From Tistlia consotensis USBA 355 (lineage in GTDB: Bacteria > Pseudomonadota > Alphaproteobacteria > Kiloniellales > DSM-21159), in assembly GCF_900177295.1 (NCBI RefSeq), contig NZ_FWZX01000001.1, forward strand, positions 124,001-188,000: a DNA stretch of 64,000 nucleotides, read 5' to 3'. Within the stretch, counting starts at the first letter, position 1. Each line of letters begins with the position of its first letter. The notes below the pieces were generated by a model. That model was not told where the DNA came from. It worked only from the letters and a program-made list of their open reading frames with translations, and ran no database searches. The position numbers were made by a program, and so were the translations under genes. Of the stretch, positions 8,586 through 17,074 are shown in pieces.

Positions 8586-9509
8586 ATGACGACGCTGATG
8601 GCCGGCTTCGACGAGGAGGGCGCGCGCCTGGCCAGGGGCCGGGCGATGGTGCTGCTGGCGACGCTGTTCTGGTCGATCGGCGGCCCGCTGGTCCGCTTCA
8701 TCCAGGCCGCCGACGCCTGGCAGATCCTGTTCTACCGCTCGGCCTCTCTGGTCGTCTTCCTCTGCCTCTATCTGGCGCTGACCGAGGGGCGCCGCGCGCT
8801 GCCGCTGCTGCGCTCGGCCGGCTGGCCGGCGGCCCTGGCCGGGCTCTGCATCGGCTTCACCTATTCGATCTACGTCCTGGCGATCACCACGACGACGGTC
8901 GCCAACGTGCTGTTCCTGCTGTCCTGCTCGCCGATCCTCGGCGCCGTGCTCGGCCAGTTCCTGCTCGGCGAGCGGGTGCGACGCACGACCTGGGTCGCGA
9001 TGGCCGTCGCCCTGGTCGGCGTCGGCATCATGGTCTCGGACGGCCTCGCCGGCGGCGGCTCGCTGGGCGACATCCTGGGCCTGGCGGCGGCGCTCGGCTT
9101 CGCGCTCTACTCGGTGGTGCTGCGCTGGCGCAAGAACGCCGACATGCTGCCCTCGGTGTTCTACGGCGGGCTGTTCGGCACGGCCTTCGCGACGACCTTC
9201 TGCCTCGCCGGCGGCCTGTCCTTCCTGCTGACCCCCGCCGACACCGTCTTCGCCCTGCTGCTCGGCACGCTCAACCTCGGCGTCGGCCTGGTGCTCTACA
9301 CCCGCGGGGCCCGCGTCCTGCCGGTCGCCGAGGGCACGCTGCTGTCGCTGCTCGAGGTCGTGCTCGGCCCGCTGCTGACCTGGCTGCTGGTCGGCGAGGT
9401 GCCGGCGGCCTCGACCCTGGCCGGCGGCCTGGTGCTGCTCGCCGCGGTGCTGATCTACGCCTCGACCGGCCTCAGCCGCCGCCGCCCGCCGACCGGCGTG
9501 GTCAGCTGA
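8586..9509 (+). CDS. EamA/DMT-family membrane transporter
   Basis: A 307-residue drug/metabolite transporter with two EamA repeats and about ten hydrophobic segments (first half 20-150, second half 165-295). WSIGGPLVRFIQ near residue 30 is the conserved start of the first EamA repeat. Family members export amino acids, metabolites or drugs; the substrate here is not identifiable. It lies 69 bp behind the ABC operon after a GC-rich palindromic stretch (8516-8545) and could be cotranscribed. The ATG at 8586 has no obvious Shine-Dalgarno sequence. Confidence 0.85.
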   Translation: MTTLMAGFDEEGARLARGRAMVLLATLFWSIGGPLVRFIQAADAWQILFYRSASLVVFLCLYLALTEGRRALPLLRSAGWPAALAGLCIGFTYSIYVLAITTTTVANVLFLLSCSPILGAVLGQFLLGERVRRTTWVAMAVALVGVGIMVSDGLAGGGSLGDILGLAAALGFALYSVVLRWRKNADMLPSVFYGGLFGTAFATTFCLAGGLSFLLTPADTVFALLLGTLNLGVGLVLYTRGARVLPVAEGTLLSLLEVVLGPLLTWLLVGEVPAASTLAGGLVLLAAVLIYASTGLSRRRPPTGVVS

Positions 9510-9536
9510 GGCAACGCCAGGGCCCGGGCGGCCGCG

Positions 9537-11519
9537 TCAGGCCGTCCGCACCTTGGCCAGGAAGGCGCGCATCTCGCTCTCCAGCTTGCCGGTCTGGGCG
9601 TTGAGCTCGCCGGCCGCCTCGGCGACCCGGCGCACGCCCTCGCTCGAGGCGCTGGCGTCCTGGCGCACCTCCTCGATGCCGCTCGACACCGCCCGCGTGC
9701 CGCCGGCGGTCTCCTGGGTGTTGCGGGCGATCTCCCGCGTCGCGGCGCTCTGCTCCTCGATGGCCGAGGCGATCGAGGTCGTGACCTCGCCGATCTGCTG
9801 GATCCGGCTGGCAATCGAGGCGACCGCCTCGACGGCGCCGCCGGTCGCGGCCTGCATCGCGGCGATCTGCTGAGCGATCTCGTCGGTCGCCTTGGCGGTC
9901 TGGGTCGCCAGGCTCTTGACCTCGGAAGCGACGACCGCGAAGCCCTTGCCGGCCTCGCCGGCGCGCGCCGCCTCGATCGTCGCGTTCAGCGCCAGCAGGT
10001 TGGTCTGCTCGGCGATCGCCTGGATCAGGTTGACGACCTCGCCGATCCGCTCGGCGGCCTCGGTCATGCCCTTGATCGTGCCGTCGGTCGCCGCCGCCTC
10101 CTCGACGGCGCGATGCGAGACCTCGTTGGCGCGCGCGACCTGCTGCGAGATCTCCGAGATCGAGGCGCTGAGCTGCTCGGCCGCCGTCGCGACGGTCTGC
10201 ACCTTGCCGCTGGCGCCCGCGCAGGTGTCCTTGACCTCGGCGACGCGCCGGTCGGTGCGCTGCGCGATCTCGGCCATCTCCTGGGCCGTCTGCTCCATCT
10301 TGCCGGCGCTCGTCGAGACGCTGCCGGCGATGCTGCCGACCGAGGCCTCGAAGCCGTCGGCCAGGCCGTTCAGCGCGCGCTTCTTCTCCTCCTTGGCGCG
10401 CAGCTCGGCGGCGCGCTGCTCCTCCTCGAGGCGCAGCTTCTCGACGGCGTTGTCCTTGAAGACCTGGACCGCCTCGGCCATGGCGCCGAGCTCGTCGCGC
10501 CGCTCGCGCCCGGGGATCGCGACCGTGGTGTCGCCGGCGGCCAGCCGGCGCATGATCTCGGTGATCGCCGAGACGGGCCTGGCGATCTGCCGGTTCATCA
10601 GCCAGGCGATCAGCAGGGCAGCCAGCAGCGCGGCGAGCCCGATCGCGATCGACAGGCGGTGGCCCGAGGCCAGCGCGGCGTCGATGGCGCTGCGGTCGAA
10701 GCCGACCGCGGCAACGCCGATCACCCTGCCGCTGAAGTCCTCGATCGGCGTCAGCAGCACGGCGTGCGCGACGCCCTCGATGTCCATGCGCGGCAGGATC
10801 GTCGACCTGGCCGCGCCGGCCGCCTGGCGCAGCAGCTCGGGATCGAAGCTCACGCTCTTCGGAAAGGTCGTCGCGAAGGTCTCGATCTTGTCGTCGCGCA
10901 GCACGTAGAGCGCCGCGTCGGCATCGGTGTGCCTGGTGAACTCGTCGAAGAAGGCCTGGCCGAACGACAGGCCGAACTCGACCGAGCCGACCTGCTTGCC
11001 GTCGTGCGTCACCGGCACGACGCCGCGCATGCCGAGGCCGGCGACGCCGCGCTCCAGGCCCGAGATGGCCTTGCCCTTGGTGTTGACCTCGACGACGGTG
11101 AAGCGGAACGACGAGAGGTCGTCGCCGAACTTCTCCGGCTTGTGGACGCGCAGGAACGAGGTCGCCGGCGCCAGGTGGAACTGGAACTGCCGGACGCCGT
11201 GCTCCTGCTTCACCTTGTCGAACTGCGGCACGAACATCTTGGCGAGCCGCTCGCGGTCACGGGCCGCCAGGGCCTCCTGCACCGCGGTGTCCTCGGCGAC
11301 GGTCGAGGCCATGGAGAGCGCGCGGCGCGCCTCGGCCGCGATGGCGTCTACCAGCTGGGCACGCAGGCCGGACAGCTTCTGCTCGAAAGCCTGGTTGCTG
11401 AGGTCCGCGGCAACCCAGAGGTTCGCGCTGGTGGTCACCGCGACGGCCAGCAGCGCCGTCGCGCCCAGAGCCACGGCCAGGCGCAACCCGATCTTTCCGA
11501 CCCGCAGCTTGCGCAGCAT
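9537..11519 (-). CDS. Methyl-accepting chemotaxis protein with periplasmic double-Cache sensor
   Basis: A 660-residue chemoreceptor. TM1 is at about residues 12-35, then a periplasmic sensor to about 290 containing [20 protein letters not shown], a signature of the dCache_3 type. TM2 is near 292-315, followed by a HAMP domain ([18 protein letters not shown]), a coiled-coil region rich in E, K and A, and the signalling domain with the hairpin tip [32 protein letters not shown]. It would pass ligand state to CheA/CheW in the inner membrane. The start at 11519 gives the TM1 expected for the class. No pentapeptide CheR tether is seen at the C-terminus. No che genes are in the window, so it is an orphan receptor. 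Confidence 0.93.
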   Translation of the reverse strand: MLRKLRVGKIGLRLAVALGATALLAVAVTTSANLWVAADLSNQAFEQKLSGLRAQLVDAIAAEARRALSMASTVAEDTAVQEALAARDRERLAKMFVPQFDKVKQEHGVRQFQFHLAPATSFLRVHKPEKFGDDLSSFRFTVVEVNTKGKAISGLERGVAGLGMRGVVPVTHDGKQVGSVEFGLSFGQAFFDEFTRHTDADAALYVLRDDKIETFATTFPKSVSFDPELLRQAAGAARSTILPRMDIEGVAHAVLLTPIEDFSGRVIGVAAVGFDRSAIDAALASGHRLSIAIGLAALLAALLIAWLMNRQIARPVSAITEIMRRLAAGDTTVAIPGRERRDELGAMAEAVQVFKDNAVEKLRLEEEQRAAELRAKEEKKRALNGLADGFEASVGSIAGSVSTSAGKMEQTAQEMAEIAQRTDRRVAEVKDTCAGASGKVQTVATAAEQLSASISEISQQVARANEVSHRAVEEAAATDGTIKGMTEAAERIGEVVNLIQAIAEQTNLLALNATIEAARAGEAGKGFAVVASEVKSLATQTAKATDEIAQQIAAMQAATGGAVEAVASIASRIQQIGEVTTSIASAIEEQSAATREIARNTQETAGGTRAVSSGIEEVRQDASASSEGVRRVAEAAGELNAQTGKLESEMRAFLAKVRTA

Positions 11520-11767
11520 GACTACTCTCCCGGCAGATGTGTCGGCGCGGGGCCCTACAGCCGAAAGCAGATACAGGCCCTGCCTTTCCCTTCCGTTAAT
11601 TCGCGCTGCCGGGAGCGCCGGCCGAGGGGCGGATGCAAAGTTCGCACTTAGGCGGCGGCGCCCGCTACTTCGGGTCCGTGCAATAGCGGAAGCAGAGAGT
11701 CCTGGGCGCCCAAGCATCCCACAACCGCGGGAAACCGCGTCGCCCCCGGCCGCGCCGGGAAGGGCGG

Positions 11768-12706
11768 TCAGTCCCCGCGGCCGAGGGTCGCCATCAGCTC
11801 GCGCCACTCGCGGGGCGAAAGGCCGCTGTCGGGCTGGGTGACGGCCTCGCCGGCGAGCATCCGCCGGACGATGTCGAGGCCCTGGCGCGACAGCTGGGCG
11901 CCGCCGGAGACGTAGTCCTCGAAGGCCTCCGAGGTCGCCGGCACCCAGCGCCGCACGACCTCGAGCAGGACCTCGGCATAGGCCCGGATCTCGTACTGGG
12001 CGTGGGCGTCGGCGCGCAGCGACAGGAAGTGCAGCAGGTTGTGCAGATCCACCTTCCAGTACCACTGGGTATAGAAGTTGATCGGCAGGTTCATGCGCGC
12101 CAGCTCGCGCGCCAGGCCCTGGCGGCCCTCGTCAAGCACCGTGCCGTCCTCGCGGGCGTTGAGCAGCCGCTCGTAGTGGTCGTAGGCCGTCTCGGCGTCG
12201 CGCTTCAGGATCTCCAGGGCCTCGGCGGCCTCGGCGCCCTGCAGCACCTCGCCCCGGCCCTGGCGGTTGGCGGCCGACTGCGCCGCCAGGTGCCCGGGCG
12301 CCGGCACGTAGAACTCGCGGTCGAGGATCGAGTAGCGCCCGGAGTATTCGTTGACGTTGGCCGTGCGGTGCCGGATCCACTGGCGCGCCACGAAGATCGG
12401 CAGCTTCACGTGGACCTTGAGCTCGCACATCTCGAAGGGCGTGGTGTGGCGGTGCCGCAGCAGGTAGCGGATCAGGCCGCGGTCCTCGTGCACCTTCTTG
12501 GTGCCGGTGCCGTAGGAGACACGCGCCGCCTGCACGACCGCCGCGTCGTCGCCCATGTAGTCGACGACGCGCACGAAGCCGTGGTCAAGCACCGGCAGCG
12601 GCTCGTAGAGGATCTCCTCGAGCGCCTCGACGGTGGCTCGGCGGGTCGGGCGGCTGCTGCCGCGCTGCGCCGCGATCTCGGCGCGCTGGTCGTCGCTGAC
12701 GGGCAT
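11768..12706 (-). CDS. thyX: FAD-dependent thymidylate synthase
   Basis: Makes dTMP from dUMP with methylene-tetrahydrofolate and FADH2. The ThyX signature RHRx7S is exact: R112-H113-R114 through S122 in [11 protein letters not shown], followed by GRYS. The 312 residues fit the longer alphaproteobacterial form. The ATG at 12706 gives the N-terminus usual in relatives ([11 protein letters not shown]); a longer in-frame reading to 13042 runs into the neighbouring GNAT gene and is rejected. The GNAT gene ends 47 bp upstream on the same strand, so the two may share a transcript. Confidence 0.95.
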   Translation of the reverse strand: MPVSDDQRAEIAAQRGSSRPTRRATVEALEEILYEPLPVLDHGFVRVVDYMGDDAAVVQAARVSYGTGTKKVHEDRGLIRYLLRHRHTTPFEMCELKVHVKLPIFVARQWIRHRTANVNEYSGRYSILDREFYVPAPGHLAAQSAANRQGRGEVLQGAEAAEALEILKRDAETAYDHYERLLNAREDGTVLDEGRQGLARELARMNLPINFYTQWYWKVDLHNLLHFLSLRADAHAQYEIRAYAEVLLEVVRRWVPATSEAFEDYVSGGAQLSRQGLDIVRRMLAGEAVTQPDSGLSPREWRELMATLGRGD

Positions 12707-12753
12707 GGTCCCAAGCTCCGCGCGCGGCAGAGTCGAGTCAAGCGAGAGGAAGG

Positions 12754-13293
12754 TCAGGAGGACGGACGGTCTTCGCCGGCCGAGAAGGCCGGGTCGAAGC
12801 CGACCGAGCCCGCCGGCAAGGCCTCGCCGAACCGCAGAGCCAGCAGGTTCCTCGCCGGCACGCCCGGGGCCGTCAGGTCCGGAAAGCCGCGAAAGCCGAA
12901 GCGTTCGTAGTAGGCCGGGTCCCCGACCAGCAGGCATCCCGCCGCGCCGGCGGCGCGCAGCCGCTCCAGGCCTTCGCGGATCAACGCGCTGCCGATGCCG
13001 AGCCGCTGGCGGTCGGGCCGGACCGCCAGCGGGCCGAGGCACTGCCAGCCCGTCGCGCGCCCGTCGAGCGTGACCGCCGAGAACGCGACCTGGCCGACGA
13101 CGGCGCCGGCCTCCTCGGCGACCAGCGAAAGGGTCGCGCCACCGCCGTCGCGCAGAGCCGCCATGACCGCCGGCTCCTGGCCGCGGCTGTAGGGGTGGCC
13201 GCGGAAGGCCTCCGCGATCAGCGCGTCCACGACCGCCGCATCGCCACGCCGCTCCTCGCGCACCCGCACCCCCGCCGTCGGCGTGTGCTCCAT
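12754..13293 (-). CDS. GNAT-family N-acetyltransferase
   Basis: A 179-residue GNAT resembling the predicted-acetyltransferase subfamily often annotated YhbS. Motif A is [20 protein letters not shown] near 85-105 with the Q/R-x-x-G-x-G/A loop, followed by [20 protein letters not shown], which is characteristic of YhbS-like proteins. The ATG at 13293 is supported by GGAGGAG 8 bases upstream; the longer frame to 13533 is unsupported. The substrate is unknown. It precedes thyX by 47 bp in the same direction. Confidence 0.88.
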   Translation of the reverse strand: MEHTPTAGVRVREERRGDAAVVDALIAEAFRGHPYSRGQEPAVMAALRDGGGATLSLVAEEAGAVVGQVAFSAVTLDGRATGWQCLGPLAVRPDRQRLGIGSALIREGLERLRAAGAAGCLLVGDPAYYERFGFRGFPDLTAPGVPARNLLALRFGEALPAGSVGFDPAFSAGEDRPSS

Positions 13294-13644
13294 CCTTTCA
13301 TCTCCTCCTGCCGACGCTTCCCGGCGGCCGCCCCCGGTCGCCATCCCCGGTCGCCATCCCCGGTCGCCGCCATCAGCCCGCCCTCCCTTACGGCATATTG
13401 CGCCGGCGGCAAAAGTCCCTACATTCATCCCTGCCGGGCAACCGGATATGGCGCTAAACGGGCGTATGGAATAGGCAGAGTGGACCCGGGGGCAGTACCC
13501 GGCGCCTCCACCAGTTTCCGGGAGCGGTGCCAAGGGCTTCGATGGAGCCGGCGCCGCCCCGCCGACGGGGGCGAACCAGGATCGACACCTGCAGTAAAGA
13601 TGCGATCGGCGCCCGGCATGGTACCGCCGTTATCGGGCCAAAAT

Positions 13645-13667
13645 CATAGTTGCCAACGACAACTATG
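13645..13667. promoter_or_regulatory. Inverted repeat CATAGTTG-N7-CAACTATG
   Basis: A perfect 8-bp dyad (13645-13652 and 13660-13667) about 195 bp before sspB. The TAGTTG/CAACTA half-sites resemble MarR-family operators, but no MarR gene is in the window, so the assignment is only by resemblance. Confidence 0.45.
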
Positions 13668-13748
13668 CTGAGGCTCGTCTCGCCGCGTAATGCGGTCGGA
13701 TGAACCGACTCTAAAGTCCTAGGCGTTCAGCGCGTCTAGGCGGGGTTT

Positions 13749-13776
13749 GGGGCGCACCTGGCAACAGAAGCGCCCC
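13749..13776. other. GC-rich stem-loop upstream of sspB
   Basis: GGGGCGC (13749-13755) pairs exactly with GCGCCCC (13770-13776) over a 14-nt loop. It lies about 85 bp before the sspB start and could be part of a 5' leader. No T run follows. Confidence 0.4.
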
Positions 13777-13858
13777 GCCTTCCCCCCTTCCCAGGCCGCC
13801 GCCGGACCGCGCCCTCGCGGGCCCTTTATTATCGGCCGGATGTCGCTAGACTGCCGAG

Positions 13859-14356
13859 ATGATGGACGATCTGTTCCGATACGACCGGATGGTCGAGAAC
13901 GCGCTGCGCAACGTCGTGCGCGAGGCGCTGGAGGTGACCGCCGAGCACGGGCTGACCGGCGACCACCATTTCTACCTGACCTTCCGGACCGACTGGCCGG
14001 GGGTCGAGGTCTCGCCGGCGCTGAAGCAGCGCTATCCGCGCGAGATGACGATCGTGCTGCAGCACCGCTACTGGGACCTGACGGTCGAGCCCGAGCGCTT
14101 CAGCGTCACCCTGACCTTCAACGAGGTGCCGGAGACGCTGGTCGTGCCCTTCGCCGCGGTCGCCGCCTTCGCCGATCCCTCGGTGCGCTTCGGCCTGCAG
14201 TTCGCCTCGACCGCCGTCGAGGAGGAGGACGAGGAGAGCGAAGAGGAGGGCGCGGAGTCCGGGGAGCCGGAGGAGGCCGCCGACGACGAGGCCGAGCCCG
14301 AAGCCAAGCCCGGCGAGAACGTCGTCACGCTCGACCGCTTCCGCAACAAGACCTGA
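13859..14356 (+). CDS. sspB: ClpXP adaptor SspB, alphaproteobacterial type
   Basis: A 165-residue SspB-alpha protein that tethers ssrA-tagged substrates to ClpXP in the cytosol. The globular domain (about 1-115) includes FYLTFRTDWPGVEVSPALKQRYP and MTIVLQHRYWDLTVE, hallmarks of the PF04386 fold. A highly acidic linker rich in E and D (about 115-152) follows. The C-terminal NVVTLDRFRNK is the ClpX-binding XB-like peptide. Two consecutive ATG codons (13859, 13862) are equally possible starts. It stands alone, with the small RHH-like gene 87 bp behind it. Confidence 0.9.
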   Translation: MMDDLFRYDRMVENALRNVVREALEVTAEHGLTGDHHFYLTFRTDWPGVEVSPALKQRYPREMTIVLQHRYWDLTVEPERFSVTLTFNEVPETLVVPFAAVAAFADPSVRFGLQFASTAVEEEDEESEEEGAESGEPEEAADDEAEPEAKPGENVVTLDRFRNKT

Positions 14357-14443
14357 CGGCCCTCCGCCCGCCGCAAGTCGCCGTCGGCTTCCGGAGGCCG
14401 CCCTGCTAGAGTCGGTCCCGCCCCTGCGCCGACCGGAGCCCCA

Positions 14444-14653
14444 ATGACAGAGCGTTCCTCCCCCCCGACGAGCAGTCCGGGCTCCCCGCCGCAGGCCGAG
14501 GAGGAGCTCCGCTTCACCCTGCGCGGGTCGGTCTATCTCTTCTCGCTGATCGACGAGGCGCGCGCCCGGCGGCCCGGCAAGATCTCGCGCAATACCTGGA
14601 TCCTCGAGGCGATCACCGAGAAGCTGATGCGCGAACAGAAGTCGTCCTGGTAG
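14444..14653 (+). CDS. Small ribbon-helix-helix-like protein
   Basis: A 69-residue protein. After a proline/serine-rich tail (1-20), residues 22-65 match an Arc/CopG-like pattern: a short strand ELRFTLRGSVY, a helix SLIDEARARRPG, then ISRNTWILEAITEKLM, whose S-R-N-x-W-I-x-E-A-I core is typical of RHH DNA-binding proteins. It could be a dimeric repressor. It lies between sspB and the convergent Rossmann-fold gene, separated from the latter by a hairpin, and no operator is obvious at its own start. Its partner and targets are unknown. Confidence 0.65.
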   Translation: MTERSSPPTSSPGSPPQAEEELRFTLRGSVYLFSLIDEARARRPGKISRNTWILEAITEKLMREQKSSW

Positions 14654-14679
14654 CGCCCGGGCCGGCGGCCGCCGGGCGC
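14653..14679. terminator. Hairpin between convergent genes
   Basis: GCGCCCGG (14653-14660) pairs with CCGGGCGC (14672-14679) around an 11-nt GC-rich loop, in the 33-bp gap between the RHH-like gene and the convergent Rossmann-fold gene. There is no T run, so it is a possible bidirectional terminator only. Confidence 0.45.
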
Positions 14680-14686
14680 CGCCGCC

Positions 14687-15826
14687 TCAGCTGTGCAGGC
14701 CGTAGCGTGCGCCCAGCGCCTTGAGGCTGCGGTCGACCTGCGCGGCGACGCGCTGCGACTCGGCCGGCGCGAAACCCTCGATGTCGAGGTCGAAGCTGTC
14801 GCGCAGCACGCGCCTCGCGGCCTCGGTGAAGACGATGCGGCCGTCGCCGCCGATCGTCTCGACGCCCTCGGCCCGCTGCCCCTCCTCGTTGATCGCGATG
14901 GCCTCGTCGAGGCCAAGGCTCGCCGGCAGCATGAGCTGCGCGCCCCCGGCGCCGAGCACCGCCGGATAGCCGCCCGGCAGGCCGTTCGGGCCGGGGATGT
15001 GCGAGCGCTCCCCGCTGTCGGTCATGATCGCCAGCAGCACCTTGCAGAGCGAGCCGGCGGCCAGGGCGCTGGCGCCCGCCGCCTCGGGGATCGACGAGGT
15101 CTCCGCGACCTCGGCCATCAGGCGCTCCCGGTCGAAGCGGTCGGTGACGTCGGTGCCCGCGAGCACGATCTTCAGGAAGAAGTCGTGGCCGTCCGTCGTG
15201 CCGCGCGTCAGGACGCCGTAGGAATGGTGGTTGTGCGCGACGATGTAGGGAACGATGTGGCGCATCGGCACGCCGAGCCGGCGCGCCGCGACGTGCTGGA
15301 TCGCCGGCACCAGAAGGTCGATGTTGCCGACGCCGACCGAGGGGCCGGGGCCGGCCTTGCAGAGCGCGACGTTGACCACGTCGGGGTAGGAGACGTTGAG
15401 GTAGAGCGGCGCGGTCCCGCTCTTCTCGATCGCGCGCATCAGGCTGAAGGCCGGCGCCATGTGCGCCGCCGACCAGATGCCGGGGCCGAGCGAGACCAGA
15501 TCTCGCCGGATCGCCGGCGGCAGCAGGTCGCGCAGCCACCAGGCCGCGGAGCTCGCCGCGTTGACCACGATATCCGGCCGCACGGCGCTCATCAGCGCCG
15601 CCGTCGCGGCGACGTCGGTCAGGTCCGCGCGCTGGAAGCCGATATCGGGGTAGAGCCCGAGGTAGCTGGCACCGAAGATCGCCGAGCGGGTCTTGCGCAG
15701 GCCCCGCTCGGCGTCGCGTCCCGCGGTGACGACGCGCCAGCCGAGGTTCGGCACCCGGGCCAGGAACTCCAGCACCTGGCCGCCGACGTTGCCCAGTCCG
15801 AAGATCATCAAGGTGGGTTTGGCCAC
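14687..15826 (-). CDS. Rossmann-fold dehydrogenase-like protein, paralog A
   Basis: A 379-residue cytosolic protein with an N-terminal NAD(P)-binding fingerprint IFGLGNVGGQVLEFL (8-22). Its family is not one I can name; the fold resembles saccharopine/malate dehydrogenase-like proteins. It aligns over its whole length with the protein at 17075-18235. Shared blocks are WWLRDLLP, GxWSAxHxAxxxxLMRA, SYPDxVNxAL, VGxGNxDLLVPAxQxVxA, a histidine-rich VAHxxHxY, PGPxGLxGGYP and DEAxAINxExQRAEGxExI. It is transcribed divergently from the OpuC-type importer, across a region with a perfect 28-bp palindrome. An NAD(P)-dependent role in quaternary amine or opine-like metabolism is inference from context. 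Confidence 0.75.
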   Translation of the reverse strand: MAKPTLMIFGLGNVGGQVLEFLARVPNLGWRVVTAGRDAERGLRKTRSAIFGASYLGLYPDIGFQRADLTDVAATAALMSAVRPDIVVNAASSAAWWLRDLLPPAIRRDLVSLGPGIWSAAHMAPAFSLMRAIEKSGTAPLYLNVSYPDVVNVALCKAGPGPSVGVGNIDLLVPAIQHVAARRLGVPMRHIVPYIVAHNHHSYGVLTRGTTDGHDFFLKIVLAGTDVTDRFDRERLMAEVAETSSIPEAAGASALAAGSLCKVLLAIMTDSGERSHIPGPNGLPGGYPAVLGAGGAQLMLPASLGLDEAIAINEEGQRAEGVETIGGDGRIVFTEAARRVLRDSFDLDIEGFAPAESQRVAAQVDRSLKALGARYGLHS

Positions 15827-15910
15827 GCCGTCCCTCGCCGCGTCGCTGTGTCGTCCGGAGCGGCGAGATTAGGCCCGGACCGGTCGCTCTGGCCAGCCCA
15901 GAATGTGCGT

Positions 15911-15938
15911 GACATCAGAGTGACGTCACTCTGATGTC
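15911..15938. promoter_or_regulatory. Perfect 28-bp palindrome in the divergent promoter
   Basis: GACATCAGAGTGAC (15911-15924) is followed immediately by its exact reverse complement (15925-15938), with no spacer. It sits 85 bp from the start of paralog A and 123 bp from the start of the substrate-binding protein, next to an AT-rich TTGATTTTATTTG stretch on the importer side. This is most likely a repressor operator controlling both transcripts. No classical regulator gene is adjacent. Confidence 0.8.
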
Positions 15939-16061
15939 GTTGATTTTATTTGATTTTTTGAAATAGGCCGGAGACTATGACCGGGCCGTGACGAGCCCCG
16001 CCGGGGAGCGGGATCGCGGGCGGCACGCCGGCTCGGCGGCAACCCTCTGGAGGAAGAGTCC

Positions 16062-16958
16062 ATGCTCGAAGGATCGACCCGGCGCACGGTTCTGGCCGGC
16101 GCCGCGCTGCTCGCTTCCCTGTCCCTCTTCGGCCCGGCCCAGGCCGCCGACAAGCTGACCGTCGGCTCGAAGAACTACACCGAGAGCATCGTCGTCACCC
16201 ACATGCTGGCCGACCTGCTGGAGGCCAAGGGCTACGAGGTCGACCGCAAGATCGGCCTGGGCGGCACCTCGGTGATCCACGAGGCGATCGTCAGCGGCGA
16301 GATCGACCTCTATCCGGAGTACACCGGCACCGCCCTGCTCGCGATCCTCAAGCACAAGGTGGTCAACGACCCGGACGAGGCCTACGGCATCGTCAAGGCG
16401 GCCTACGCGGAGCAGTTCGGCCTGACCTGGCTGAAGCCGCTCGGCTTCAACGACACCTACGCCCTGGCGATGCGCCGGGCCGACACGGAGAAGCTGGGCA
16501 TCGCCTCGCTCAGCGACCTCGCGACCCACGCCGGCGACCTGACCCTCGGCTCGACGCAGGAGTTCCTCGTGCGGCCGGACGCCCTGCCCGGGCTCTCCAA
16601 GACCTACGGCATGGCGTTCAAGGGCACGCGCGGCATGGACCCGGGCCTGGTCTATCAGGCGATCGCCGGCGGCAACGTCGACGTCATCTCGGTCTTCACG
16701 ACCGACGGCCGGATCAAGGCCAACGACCTGACCGTGCTGAAGGACGACAAGCGCTTCTTCCCGCCCTACTACCTGACGCCCGTCGTGCGCAGCCAGACCC
16801 TGGCCGCCCATCCCGACGTCGCCGATGCACTGAACGCCCTGGCCGGCAAGATCGACGAGGCGACGATGGTCGCCATCAACTCCGCGATCGACCAGGGCAA
16901 GCGGCCGGCCGAGGCCGTCGCCCGCGAGTTCCTCCAGAAGGCCGGCCTGCTGCACTAG
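16062..16958 (+). CDS. OpuC/OsmF-type quaternary amine ABC transporter, substrate-binding protein
   Basis: A 298-residue periplasmic binding protein of the glycine betaine/choline OpuAC family. The signal peptide spans residues 1-29, with a twin-arginine-like STRRTVLAG and the hydrophobic AALLASLSLFGPAQAA. Mature VGSKNYTESIVVTHMLADLL and SGEIDLYPEYTGTAL are the diagnostic blocks of the OpuC/ProX-like ligand pocket; the YPEYTGT tyrosines contribute to a cation-binding aromatic box in relatives. It is the first gene of the plus-strand operon: SBP, Rossmann paralog B, ATPase, permease, permease. The ligand cannot be specified beyond a probable quaternary ammonium compound. Confidence 0.9.
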   Translation: MLEGSTRRTVLAGAALLASLSLFGPAQAADKLTVGSKNYTESIVVTHMLADLLEAKGYEVDRKIGLGGTSVIHEAIVSGEIDLYPEYTGTALLAILKHKVVNDPDEAYGIVKAAYAEQFGLTWLKPLGFNDTYALAMRRADTEKLGIASLSDLATHAGDLTLGSTQEFLVRPDALPGLSKTYGMAFKGTRGMDPGLVYQAIAGGNVDVISVFTTDGRIKANDLTVLKDDKRFFPPYYLTPVVRSQTLAAHPDVADALNALAGKIDEATMVAINSAIDQGKRPAEAVAREFLQKAGLLH

Positions 16959-16998
16959 GCGCCGGCCACCCGCCCCATCGACCGGACGGAGCTCCGGA

Positions 16999-17025
16999 CG
17001 GCCCGGATCCCCGCGGTCCGGGCCG
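16999..17025 (+). terminator. Stem-loop behind the OpuC-type binding protein
   Basis: CGGCCCGGA (16999-17007) pairs exactly with 17017-17025 around a 9-nt loop, and outer GGAG/CTCC bases can extend it. It lies in the 116-bp gap after the binding-protein gene, the same place as the hairpin in the polyamine operon (6293-6328). A role in raising binding-protein mRNA over the rest of the operon is inferred. Confidence 0.55.
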
Positions 17026-17074
17026 GCTCCGGCTGACTGCGCCCGCCCCACCCTCACGGAGAGCCTACAAGATC

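Larger units (their letters stand above)
13294..13858. other. Intergenic region with repeats and several inverted repeats
   Basis: This 565-bp stretch has no convincing protein-coding frame. It holds three tandem copies of CCCCGGTCGCCAT (about 13333-13370), an exact inverted repeat CATAGTTG-N7-CAACTATG (13645-13667), an imperfect one, CCTAGGCG/CGTCTAGG (13718-13740), and a 7-bp stem GGGGCGC/GCGCCCC (13749-13776). The plus-strand half must contain the sspB promoter. A structured RNA cannot be excluded, but no known tRNA, SRP or 6S signature is visible. Confidence 0.6.

Noticed and set aside
13670-13780. Possible tRNA or 6S RNA in the region before sspB
   Set aside because: No cloverleaf, TPsiC-type loop or known RNA signature could be assembled from the sequence.
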